NCBI GenBank assembly: GCA_033344775.1
Contig: JAWPMT010000005.1
Location: 620,001-684,000, forward strand
DNA: 64,000 nt
From: Cytophagales bacterium
GTDB lineage: Bacteria; Bacteroidota; Bacteroidia; Cytophagales; Cyclobacteriaceae
Direction: 5' to 3'
Shown here: positions 25,860 through 34,071 of the stretch, piece after piece
Position numbering within the stretch: the first letter of the stretch is position 1
Layout: the number at the start of each line of letters is the position of its first letter
Program-made: the position numbers and the translations under genes
The notes under the pieces: model-generated
Databases searched by the model: none
Seen by the model: the letters and a program-made list of their open reading frames with translations, nothing else
Told to the model about the DNA's origin: nothing

Positions 25860-26458
25860 ATCGACAGTTTTCAGATAAAGCTTTACACGACTTCAAACTG
25901 ATCGACCAGGCCACCAATCAAGGGGATGAAGGTGCTTTTGCCAAGTTGATGGAACGGTACAAAAAACCGGTTTATCACATGATCCTGAAAATGGTCAGGA
26001 ATGTGGATGATGCGGAAGACTTGACGATCGAAGCATTTGCCAAAGCCTTCAAAAACCTGAAACGGTTCAAAAAAGACTATACCTTCAGCACCTGGCTTTT
26101 CCGTATTGCCACGAATAATGCTATTGATTTCATTCGAAAGAAAAAGCTTGAGACCTACAGCCTCAACACTTCTTTTACCGATGAAAGTGGTGACTCGGTA
26201 AACATCGATGTGGAAGATCGGAACCTGACCCCTGACGAAGAAACCATCAAAACACAAAAAATAGAACTGGTTAGGATGTTTGTGACCAAGCTTCCTGCTA
26301 AATATCAGCGACTGGTTCGGCTGCGCTACTTTGACGAGCTTTCTTATGAGGAGATCGCCAAAGAACTGGATGCTCCTCTGGGCACCGTGAAAGCGCAACT
26401 CCATCGGGCACGTGAATTGATGTATGATCTTGTAAAAGACAAAAAGTCCCACATTTAA
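25850..26458 (+). CDS. ECF-type RNA polymerase sigma factor
   Basis: A 202-residue sigma-70-family factor. Region 2 covers about 25-100 (FAKLMERYKKPVYHMILKMVRNVDDAEDLTIEAFAKAFKNL, then FSTWLFRIATNNAIDFIRKK). Region 4 covers about 135-195 (LPAKYQRLVRLRYFDELSYEEIAKELDAPLGTVKAQLHRAREL). There is no adjacent anti-sigma gene and no SusC partner, so its signal is unclear. It lies between a glycosyltransferase (10-base overlap) and rsmG (6-base gap). That fits a general housekeeping ECF-like factor of Bacteroidota rather than an iron-type system. Confidence 0.92.
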   Translation: MELDRQFSDKALHDFKLIDQATNQGDEGAFAKLMERYKKPVYHMILKMVRNVDDAEDLTIEAFAKAFKNLKRFKKDYTFSTWLFRIATNNAIDFIRKKKLETYSLNTSFTDESGDSVNIDVEDRNLTPDEETIKTQKIELVRMFVTKLPAKYQRLVRLRYFDELSYEEIAKELDAPLGTVKAQLHRARELMYDLVKDKKSHI

Positions 26459-26464
26459 TTAAAC

Positions 26465-27097
26465 ATGCTATTCGACCAGTCAGTGGTTGCGAGGTATTTT
26501 CCTAACCTTTCCGAACTTCAGGCCAAACAGTTTTCAGAGATAGGCGACATCTACGCCGATTGGAATGCCAAAATCAATGTAGTGTCCCGAAAATATTTTG
26601 ATGACTTCTACATCAGGCATGTCCTGCACAGCCTGTCCATTGCCAAATTCATCACATTCAAAGATGGGTCCAGGGTCATGGACCTGGGAACAGGTGGGGG
26701 ATTTCCGGGTGTTCCACTGGCCATCATGTTTCCCAACGTTGAATTTATCCTGATAGACAGCATTGGGAAAAAGATCCGGGTGGTCAATGATGCTGCCGCA
26801 CAATTGGGTCTGACCAATGTTACTGGCATCCAGTCTCGATCCGAAATTATCGAAGGCCCCTTTGATTTTATCGTTACCAGAGCCGTAGCACGTTCAGCTA
26901 AATTGTATCAATGGTCCAAAAAACAGATCGCTACATCGCACAAACATGAAATCCGTAACGGGATCATTTGTCAAAAAGGTGGTGATCTGGATGAGGAACT
27001 CAAGGAACTGAATCGACCGTATGAATCGGTTGAAGTTAAGGCGTATTTCAAAGAGGATTACTTCCGAACGAAAAAGTTGATTTATATTCCTTTTTGA
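26465..27097 (+). CDS. rsmG: 16S rRNA (guanine-527-N7) methyltransferase
   Basis: Methylates G527 of 16S rRNA using S-adenosylmethionine; loss in other bacteria gives low-level streptomycin resistance. The 210-residue class I methyltransferase has the SAM-binding motif VMDLGTGGGFPGVPLA (about 74-89), LIDSIGKKIRVV, and TRAVARSAKL, the usual RsmG active-site block. The N-terminal helix is typical (LQAKQFSEIGDIYADWNAKINVVS). It follows the sigma-factor gene by six bases. Confidence 0.96.
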   Translation: MLFDQSVVARYFPNLSELQAKQFSEIGDIYADWNAKINVVSRKYFDDFYIRHVLHSLSIAKFITFKDGSRVMDLGTGGGFPGVPLAIMFPNVEFILIDSIGKKIRVVNDAAAQLGLTNVTGIQSRSEIIEGPFDFIVTRAVARSAKLYQWSKKQIATSHKHEIRNGIICQKGGDLDEELKELNRPYESVEVKAYFKEDYFRTKKLIYIPF

Positions 27098-27198
27098 GGA
27101 TAAAATCCTACGGCCACGCCCTTGCTAAGGGGGAACTTGTAAAACTTGAATTCAGAATTTCCGTTCAATTATCTTACAAACAAAAAACCTATACTTCT

Positions 27199-27495
27199 AT
27201 GGATGGCTACGGAATGGTAAGGAACATGATCGCAACGAACCGAAGCAACTTGTCTCGTGTTGGGCAGCGGCGATCACATAAGTTCGAGAGTTTTGATACC
27301 TCCTTATTCGAACCTGCATTTCCTGAACTGAATCCCTACGAAGTTTCTCCTGTATCAGCGGCATACAAAGCGCAAATTCTCGAGCAACAACAACGCATCA
27401 ATAAGATATCCAGAAGGAAAGACCTAATTGCGGGTGTCATAGCCGCACTGGTAACCGCCGGGTTCATGACCTGGTTCTTTGGGTTCATTTATTGA
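27199..27495 (+). CDS. Small hypothetical protein with C-terminal membrane helix
   Basis: A 98-residue protein of unknown function. The N-terminal half is polar and basic (MDGYGMVRNMIATNRSNLSR, then RRSHKFESF). A short helix is followed by RRKDLIAGVIAALVTAGFM, a single C-terminal transmembrane helix, suggesting a tail-anchored protein. The frame is open back to 27094 (TTG, overlapping the rsmG stop), but the ATG at 27199 begins the more protein-like segment and was chosen. Sequences beginning MDGYGM with this layout seem to be Bacteroidota-specific, from general impression only. Confidence 0.6.
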   Translation: MDGYGMVRNMIATNRSNLSRVGQRRSHKFESFDTSLFEPAFPELNPYEVSPVSAAYKAQILEQQQRINKISRRKDLIAGVIAALVTAGFMTWFFGFIY

Positions 27496-27875
27496 GTAGC
27501 CTCTTTCCCCTTTACTTACTCCTGAAAATGAAGCTTCAGGATGCTCATTCCTTCTGAGCAGAAATTGCACTTACGTTTTTGTTTTTCTCCGTTATTTGAG
27601 TAATTGATCTCATCTTAATCTCAAATGGCCACATTATAATAGTGGTACGTTCCTTGAGTCAATCAATCATCAACTCAAAGACCAATCATCACCTGACAAA
27701 ACACACGCTGGTAGCGGTCCTTTGTCTATTGCAATTATCCCCCTGTCAGGTGGGCGCAACCACCAGATGAAAATACACCCCTAAACCGGTCACCCGTCTT
27801 TTTTACAATTCCTCGCTCTTTTTTACCTCTAACATTACCGATCATAATTCCAAATGTTTAACTAAATCTAATCTT
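27496..27875. other. Leader/intergenic region upstream of SusC operon
   Basis: A 380-base non-coding region that should contain the promoter and leader of the susCD-like operon. It contains two small hairpins (CCTGAA/TTCAGG near 27521-27540 and TGCTCA/TGAGCA near 27541-27560) and an 8-bp inverted repeat with a long loop at 27691-27758. Pyrimidine-rich TTTTTTAC tracts lie at about 27800-27830. No exact TAnnTTTG with a good TTTG partner was found, and no known riboswitch class was recognised. Confidence 0.5.
27691..27751 (+). other. Long-range inverted repeat in SusC leader
   Basis: ACCTGACA (27691-27698) is exactly complementary to TGTCAGGT (27744-27751), with 45 bases between. If the leader is transcribed this could form the base stem of an RNA structure about 125-185 bases upstream of the SusC start codon. 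The enclosed sequence has no obvious second long stem. Confidence 0.4.
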
Positions 27876-30800
27876 ATGAGGAACATTTTACTTTTCGTTT
27901 TGTGCCTCGGTGTGACCTTTTCACTCCAGGCGCAAGACAGAACGGTTTCAGGTAAGGTGACAGATGACAGTGGCGAGCCGGTTCCCGGCGCCAACGTTAT
28001 CTTGAAAGGTACCGCAAATGGTACTACTACCAGCCTGGACGGTACCTACCGGCTAACCGTGCCCTCTGATGGAGGAACGCTTGTATTCTCCTTCATCGGA
28101 ATGGTCAGCCAGGAGGCTGAGATCGGGTCTCGATCGGTTGTAGACATCTCCATGCAATCTGACGTTACGGAACTTCAGGAAGTCGTGGTAACTGCTTTGG
28201 GTGTAGCCAGGGACAAGAAAGCCCTGGGATTTGCTGTTCAGGAAGTGGAAAGCAAAGCACTCACCAATTCAGGAGCGGCAAGTGCAGTAGATGCACTCGT
28301 TGGTAAAGCTGCCGGTGTACAGATCACACGTTCTTCCGGTTCTGCGGGAGGTGGTTCTCGTATCCTTATTCGTGGGGTGACCTCTATGGTAGGTAACAAC
28401 CAGCCTTTGATCGTTATCGATGGTGTAAGAACCAACAACGATTCGAACAACAGTGACGTCAACGCTTCTAATACGAACACAAATGGAACTGCAACCAGTA
28501 ACCGGCTGATGGACCTCAATGTAGAAGATATTGAGTCTGTAAGTGTACTTAAAGGAGCTGCTGCTACCGCACTTTACGGTACAGCGGGTGCTTCCGGTGT
28601 ATTGGTGATCACCACCAAAAAAGGACAAAGAGGTACCGGATTACGCGTGAACTTCACCAACTCCGTCGCTTTCGACAACATTACCAGAAACCCTAAGCTG
28701 CAAAACGTCTATGCACAGGGTAGTAATGGTAGCTACAGAGATCCTTCAACAGGTGCTTCTGGTTCATGGGGACCTAGAATCACTGATCTGGAATTTTCTA
28801 CGGATCGCGATCATCCGGATGCACCTGCAGACAGAGCATTCGACGCAGATGGCAACTATTTGTACGACCGAAATGGCTTCCTGGTACCTGCTGGAACCGG
28901 AAATGGCACGCCAGCCAGATTGTACGACAACCTGAATGATTTTTACCAAACAGGTACTACCATCGCTAACTCATTGAGTATCCAGGGAGGCAACGAAATC
29001 GCAACGTTCCGATTCTCTTTCTCCAATCACGATCAGGAAGGGATCATTCCTAATGAAGAGTATAAAAGAAGAACGGTCGGATTGGCCAGCACACTGCAAG
29101 CCACTGAAAAGCTGTCTTTCGCAGCTACGATTAATTACGCAAGATCTGACTTAAACAGAATCCAGCAAGGTTCTAACACCTCTGGTCTGTTGTTAGGTCT
29201 TTACAGAACGCCTATCTCATTTGATAACGCAAACGGATTTGGATTTGATGCTGTTGACCAGCCTTCATCTTACATTTTCGCGAATGGTGCTCAGCGTAAC
29301 TACCGTGGCGGCGGCGGATATGACAACCCTTACTGGGTAATCAACAATGCTGTCAGAGCAGAGGAAGTCAATCGAGTATTCGGTAGCTTCAAAGTGAACT
29401 ACGCCCTTAATGACTGGTTGAACTTCTCTGTAAATGTCGGTACGGACGTTACCAACGACATCAGAGAACAAAACTTTGAGATCAACTCCAGAACCAATCC
29501 TAATGGACAGGTTTTCATCGACGATTATACCACTGTTCAGACGGACCTGATTGCCAGTATTTCCGGACAGGGACAATTGTCTAACGAGTTTGCCTTGAAC
29601 TACACAGGAGGTATCAACATCTTTACGTACAATGATCGAAACTCGTACACCCAAGGTGATGGCTTGACCATCCAGGGATTTGAGGACATCAGTAATGCTT
29701 CAACCATCAGTTCTATCGAGGATGACACAAGATACCGTCAGTTAGGTATTTTCGGTCAGGTAGAAGGTAGCTGGAGAAACACGGTATTCCTGACCGTAAG
29801 TGCTCGTCAGGATTATGACTCAAGATTGGTGGTTCCTGGACAGGAATTCAACGCCAGTGATATTGGTTTCTTCTATCCTTCTGTATCGCTTTCTTATGCT
29901 TTCACAGAAATGATCCCTGATAACCGATTCTTGTCTTTCGGTAAATTACGTGCGTCTTGGGCGCAAGTGGGTGGACCTCCACCATTCGCCTACCTGACCA
30001 GTACTCCTTATGAAACCAACACCGTTGGTGACGGCTGGGGACCTGGCATCGCATGGCCTATCGGTGGACAGACTTCTTTCGAGTTGGATAACCAGTTAGG
30101 TAACCCTCAATTGACGCCAGAGCTTTCTACAACTGTTGAGTTCGGTTTGGATTTGAGATTCCTTGACGGAAGAGTTGGATTGGACGTGACATACTTCAAT
30201 CGTGAAACGGAAGATGCTATCCTGAACGCTTCTTTGCCTCGATCTACTGGTTACTCCAGTGTATGGCAAAATGCAGGTATCCTCGAGTCTGAAGGCTGGG
30301 AAATCACTTTGAATGCTACGCCTGTGAGCATTGGAGATTTCGAGTGGAATACGCAGATCAACTGGACCAGAAATCAGTCCATCGTGAAGCAGTTGGCTCC
30401 CGGTATTGAGCGATTGTTCCTGGCTGGGTTCAACAGTGCAGGTAGCTACCTGGTCACTGGTAACCAGTATGGTGCGATCTTCGGAGGTGCTTACCTGAGA
30501 GAAGATGCAGGAACCGATAGAGATACTGATTTGAACATCCCTGGTGGTGCGATCGTGATCAACAGCGATCCTACTTCAAGTGAATATGGCTACCAGTTAG
30601 TTGACCAAACGCAGCGGGCGATTGGTAATCCTAACCCGGATTGGATCGCAGGATGGAATAACACGTTCTCGTACAAGCGATTCACTGTTGGCTTCCTTTT
30701 GGACTGGAGACAAGGTGGTGACCTTTGGAATGGTACGGCATGGGCGCTTTCTTTCTTCGGAAGATCTCAGCTGACTGCTGAAACCAGAGAAGAAGCTCCT

Positions 30801-31187
30801 ATCGTTTTGCCTGGTGTGATCAACGTAGGCGATACAGACAATCCTAATTATGTAGCCAACAACATTCCTATCGTGAGAGACCAAAACTACTGGCAGTCAT
30901 CTCTTGGTGGATTTGGTGCAGTTGGAGAGCAGTTCGTACAAGATGGCGGATGGGTACGTTTGAGAGAAGTTTCAGTCTCTTATGCGCTTCCTTCTACTTT
31001 CTTTGGACAGAGCTTCATCAAGGGTGGATCTATCGGATTCATCGGTCGAAACCTTTGGTTCACAACCGAGTACGATGGGGTTGATCCTGAGACGAGCTTG
31101 ACAGGAACTGGAAATGGTCAGGGATTTGACTACTTCAACCAGCCAAGCACGAAAACTGCCCTGTTCAAACTCTCACTAAACTTTTAA
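27876..31187 (+). CDS. SusC/RagA-family TonB-dependent outer membrane transporter
   Basis: A 1103-residue outer-membrane active transporter for oligomeric nutrients, powered by TonB. It has a signal peptide (1-19, ending LQA) and a carboxypeptidase-D-like regulatory domain (about 22-100: SGKVTDDSGEPVPGANVILKG). Next come the SusC signature LQEVVVTALG at the TonB-box position and a plug domain (about 115-240: RILIRGVTSMVGNNQPLIVIDGV, then SVLKGAAATALYG). A long 22-stranded barrel ends TKTALFKLSLNF. Length is standard. The SusD gene follows after 11 bases. No adjacent ECF/anti-sigma pair or glycosidase indicates the substrate, which may be peptide or glycan. Confidence 0.96.
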   Translation: MRNILLFVLCLGVTFSLQAQDRTVSGKVTDDSGEPVPGANVILKGTANGTTTSLDGTYRLTVPSDGGTLVFSFIGMVSQEAEIGSRSVVDISMQSDVTELQEVVVTALGVARDKKALGFAVQEVESKALTNSGAASAVDALVGKAAGVQITRSSGSAGGGSRILIRGVTSMVGNNQPLIVIDGVRTNNDSNNSDVNASNTNTNGTATSNRLMDLNVEDIESVSVLKGAAATALYGTAGASGVLVITTKKGQRGTGLRVNFTNSVAFDNITRNPKLQNVYAQGSNGSYRDPSTGASGSWGPRITDLEFSTDRDHPDAPADRAFDADGNYLYDRNGFLVPAGTGNGTPARLYDNLNDFYQTGTTIANSLSIQGGNEIATFRFSFSNHDQEGIIPNEEYKRRTVGLASTLQATEKLSFAATINYARSDLNRIQQGSNTSGLLLGLYRTPISFDNANGFGFDAVDQPSSYIFANGAQRNYRGGGGYDNPYWVINNAVRAEEVNRVFGSFKVNYALNDWLNFSVNVGTDVTNDIREQNFEINSRTNPNGQVFIDDYTTVQTDLIASISGQGQLSNEFALNYTGGINIFTYNDRNSYTQGDGLTIQGFEDISNASTISSIEDDTRYRQLGIFGQVEGSWRNTVFLTVSARQDYDSRLVVPGQEFNASDIGFFYPSVSLSYAFTEMIPDNRFLSFGKLRASWAQVGGPPPFAYLTSTPYETNTVGDGWGPGIAWPIGGQTSFELDNQLGNPQLTPELSTTVEFGLDLRFLDGRVGLDVTYFNRETEDAILNASLPRSTGYSSVWQNAGILESEGWEITLNATPVSIGDFEWNTQINWTRNQSIVKQLAPGIERLFLAGFNSAGSYLVTGNQYGAIFGGAYLREDAGTDRDTDLNIPGGAIVINSDPTSSEYGYQLVDQTQRAIGNPNPDWIAGWNNTFSYKRFTVGFLLDWRQGGDLWNGTAWALSFFGRSQLTAETREEAPIVLPGVINVGDTDNPNYVANNIPIVRDQNYWQSSLGGFGAVGEQFVQDGGWVRLREVSVSYALPSTFFGQSFIKGGSIGFIGRNLWFTTEYDGVDPETSLTGTGNGQGFDYFNQPSTKTALFKLSLNF

Positions 31188-31198
31188 TTGATCAGATC

Positions 31199-32512
31199 AT
31201 GAAATTAAGAAAGTATAAAGTTTTGTTGATGCTGACACTGATGTTGACAGCATTCTCATGTGAGGATTTTTTCTCGGATCAAAATGTAGATCCTAACAAA
31301 CCGATCAATGTCTCCGTCTCTGGTCAATTGGCTAATGTAGAGTTGATTCTGGTAGACGTGTGGGGCGGAGCATTCTCACGCTTCAACACGATGTTCATGC
31401 AGCAAGTACAAGGTGTCGCACGTCAGTGGACTTCTTTCGATCAGTACGTGCTTACGCCAAACAGATTTGACAATGCCTGGGCTGAGATCTATGAGAATGC
31501 ACTCGTAGAATTGGTCAGCATCAAGCAGCAGTCTATCGACAATGGCTACAACCACTATCTCGGTGTAGCTAACGTATTGGAAGCTTCTGCCTGGATGATG
31601 GCTACTGACGTTTGGGGAGACATCCCATTTCAGGAAGCAGTTCAGGGTTCTGAGAACTTCAATCCTGCTTTCGAAGATCAGGAGACAGTGATCTACCCTG
31701 CGATCATCGCACAACTGGAAGAGGCCATCACTTTATTCAATGGCACCGCTGGTTCAGTAGTCCCTGGTAGCGAAGATGTGTTCCATGGTGGTGACATTGA
31801 CTTGTGGACCAAGTCTGCGAATGCTTTATTGGCAAGAGCTCACTTGCATCAGGGCAATTACAGCCAGGCGTTGACACATGCACAAGCTGCTTACGAAGGT
31901 GCTGCAGATAACATGGCTTACACTTATCCAAGTGTGGCTGCTGGTGCGCCTTGGTACAGATTCAACATCGGAAGAACAGGTGATATCGAGTTCCATCCTA
32001 CGCTGAGAGGCATCATGGAAGGATTCAACGACGAAGCGAGACTAGATGCATGGGACATCACATTTGATGGATCTCATCCTTATCTGTCTGCTACCTATCG
32101 CCAGGAAATGATCTCTTATCGTGAGATCCAATTCATCATTGCTGAGACGGCATTCCGTACCGGCGGGTCTGCGGCTACCATCAGAGAAGCTTACCTGAAT
32201 GGTATCGAAGCTTCTTTCGCAGAAGCAGGCGTTCCAGAAGCCTATGCGGCTTATGCGGCTCAGAGTGCTGTTGATCCAGGTGAAGGTAACATCACCCTGG
32301 AGGACATCATGATCCAGAAATACATTGGACTGTTCACGCAGGCAGAAGTATTCAGTGATTGGAGAAGAACAGGCATTCCGACCTTATCTCCGGTTTCCGG
32401 AACTGAGGTGCCTAGAAGATGGGATTACAGCTTCAATGAATATCTGTTCAATTCCAATGCGCCTGCTCAGGATGCCAACATTCTGTTCGAACGTGTAGAC
32501 TGGGATAACTAA
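31199..32512 (+). CDS. SusD/RagB-family nutrient-binding surface lipoprotein
   Basis: A 437-residue lipoprotein that forms the lid over the SusC-type channel and captures substrate at the cell surface. The lipobox (LTAFSC) puts the lipidated Cys at 21, followed by acidic Glu-Asp, compatible with a surface-export signal. The body is the helical TPR-rich SusD-like_2 arrangement (VLEASAWMMATDVWGDIPFQEA, NALLARAHLHQGNYSQAL, REIQFIIAETAFRTG, IMIQKYIGLFTQAEVFSDWRR). Length is a little below classical SusD (about 550), as is usual for this subfamily. The gene lies 11 bases after SusC and 4 bases before the third operon gene. Confidence 0.95.
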   Translation: MKLRKYKVLLMLTLMLTAFSCEDFFSDQNVDPNKPINVSVSGQLANVELILVDVWGGAFSRFNTMFMQQVQGVARQWTSFDQYVLTPNRFDNAWAEIYENALVELVSIKQQSIDNGYNHYLGVANVLEASAWMMATDVWGDIPFQEAVQGSENFNPAFEDQETVIYPAIIAQLEEAITLFNGTAGSVVPGSEDVFHGGDIDLWTKSANALLARAHLHQGNYSQALTHAQAAYEGAADNMAYTYPSVAAGAPWYRFNIGRTGDIEFHPTLRGIMEGFNDEARLDAWDITFDGSHPYLSATYRQEMISYREIQFIIAETAFRTGGSAATIREAYLNGIEASFAEAGVPEAYAAYAAQSAVDPGEGNITLEDIMIQKYIGLFTQAEVFSDWRRTGIPTLSPVSGTEVPRRWDYSFNEYLFNSNAPAQDANILFERVDWDN

Positions 32513-32516
32513 TCAA

Positions 32517-33578
32517 ATGACTTTAACGATGAGAAATATTCGAAATATTTTAATGGTGACTGTTCTGGCAATGCTGGTATGGTCATGTGACCGGGCGGGT
32601 CAGTTTCAGGACTTCAATGAAGGGACTACACCTGCGGCAGCGGCTGCATGGGTGACTTCTCCTTCCGGAAGTCTAAGCCTGTCTGATCCATCTGCAACTG
32701 TATCATTTGAGATGGAGTTCATTGGAACAGCCGTTGAGCAATATGAGCTGACAGTAGCTGACAGCACGACTTCAGGCGTGCTGATTACTGCCGCGATCAG
32801 TGGCAACTACAGTGGTTCATTCTCACTGCAGGACATTGCTACGGCACTAGGTACGAACGTCAGCGATTATGTTGAGGGTTATGGTTTTGAGTTTACCTCT
32901 ACCATCACCAGCAATGGCATCGTTTATACCACGAGTAATGCCAATACACGTGAATTTGATGCAGTGGCTGATTACGAAGAGGTGATCCTTGTCGAAACCG
33001 TAAAACTGGATGATAATTCAATCGCTTCAGATGGTATCATCAGTAACGGACAATCGGATACGGTATTCCTTGAGTTTACCAGTGATCTCGGAGCGGTACT
33101 GGCTACCCTGCCTACCATTACGAGAACCTCTGTTTCTGGAAACACAGACGATGTAATCGGTGAAGTTCGGTCATTGGAAGATGAAGATGGTGAAATCGTG
33201 AGACACTACTTCCTCTATACTGCGGGTGCTGCGGACAGTGATGTTATCAGCTTTGAGATCAGTGATGCTTCTGCGGTAAGTCCAGCTGGATTTGAGATGG
33301 AGGTGGTAGACCTTGGAGCCGTATTCACCATTGACAATGTTGCTCCTGCCGTAGAAGGAAACGCTTCCGTTGGCAATCGTGTACTGCTGGTATTCAATGA
33401 AGAGATCGCTTCGGCGAGCGCGACATTGGATGGGGTGGCCCTTGATATCGATATCGATGAAGATGGTTTCACTTTTGATTACGCTTATGACGGGACAGGT
33501 GCAGCTGTCTTGAGCCTGACAGTTGAAGATTTAGCTGGAAACACCCTGAATGTGGGTGATTTCAATCTAACGAACTAG
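32517..33578 (+). CDS. Lipoprotein of SusCD operon, beta-sandwich type
   Basis: A 353-residue predicted lipoprotein with a hydrophobic signal and lipobox (VLAMLVWSC, Cys at about 24). The rest is acidic, Ser/Thr/Gly-rich beta-strand sequence. The C-terminal about 90 residues resemble a bacterial Ig-like/SwmB-type domain (NRVLLVFNEEIASASATLDG, then LSLTVEDLAGNTL). No enzymatic motif is visible. Position in the operon (4 bases after SusD) suggests a surface accessory binding protein for the same substrate, as SusE/SusF are. ATG 32529 is an equally good start, removing four residues. Confidence 0.65.
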   Translation: MTLTMRNIRNILMVTVLAMLVWSCDRAGQFQDFNEGTTPAAAAAWVTSPSGSLSLSDPSATVSFEMEFIGTAVEQYELTVADSTTSGVLITAAISGNYSGSFSLQDIATALGTNVSDYVEGYGFEFTSTITSNGIVYTTSNANTREFDAVADYEEVILVETVKLDDNSIASDGIISNGQSDTVFLEFTSDLGAVLATLPTITRTSVSGNTDDVIGEVRSLEDEDGEIVRHYFLYTAGAADSDVISFEISDASAVSPAGFEMEVVDLGAVFTIDNVAPAVEGNASVGNRVLLVFNEEIASASATLDGVALDIDIDEDGFTFDYAYDGTGAAVLSLTVEDLAGNTLNVGDFNLTN

Positions 33579-33616
33579 GCTACGATAGGACCAATTAAGT
33601 CTAGGTTTTTTGATTC

Positions 33617-33645
33617 AAAGCCGGCAGATCTCTGTCGGCTTTTTT
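33617..33645 (+). terminator. Intrinsic terminator of SusCD operon
   Basis: AAAGCCGGCAG (33618-33628) pairs with CTGTCGGCTTT (33632-33642), with one G-T wobble, a short loop, and a run of T to 33645. It stands about 40 bases after the stop of the operon's third gene. Confidence 0.85.
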
Positions 33646-33662
33646 ATTGTCCAACTTTGAGA

Positions 33663-33689
33663 CAAAAAAAGAACCCCTTATCTGGGGTT
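33663..33689 (-). terminator. Intrinsic terminator facing the CIS operon
   Basis: AACCCC (33672-33677) and GGGGTT (33684-33689) form a 6-bp GC-rich stem with a 6-base loop. On the leftward strand it is followed at once by C and seven T (33664-33670). It is the best terminator for transcripts arriving from the tape-measure gene, about 385 bases downstream of its stop. It also has T-rich sequence on the right side (TCGGCCTTTTTT). Confidence 0.7.
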
Positions 33690-34071
33690 TCGGCCTTTTT
33701 TACAATTTCTAAAATTTACGAAACCCTAAAATTGCATTCAGGGTTTAATTACTCAGGCGACGCAATAACAACAGACGCCTACACTGGATAAGATAAAAAC
33801 ACAAACTAAGTAGTATAATTCTCGAAAGGCTATTGCTAAAGGTGATAGCCATTCTTTTTTTATAGGGGTTTGGATTTCTTTTTCGTTCCAAAAGATTAGA
33901 ATACTTCCAGGTCAATTGCTGGAGTCATATCACTCTTCTTTATTATGCCTATTTCCTGCCACTTTCCGCTCAGCAGCATTTGCAATGCTGTCGGATCTTT
34001 TGGGCATTTGAAAAGACATAATCGCAATGAAATTGCGATCAGGCTCAGCATGACACACTCTGATCCAACCA

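Larger units (their letters stand above)
33579..34071. other. Convergent intergenic region between SusCD and CIS operons
   Basis: A 493-base region between two converging operons, with no credible gene but several hairpins. A strong rightward terminator lies at 33617-33645 and a leftward terminator at 33663-33689. Other structures are AAACCCT/AGGGTTT (33721-33727 with 33740-33746), GGCTAT/ATAGCC followed by ATTCTTTTTT (33828-33860, rightward), and ATCGCAAT/ATTGCGAT with a 3-base loop (34021-34039) just beyond the tape-measure stop. A 70-codon reading at 33896-34108 crosses the last hairpin and is probably spurious. Confidence 0.6.
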
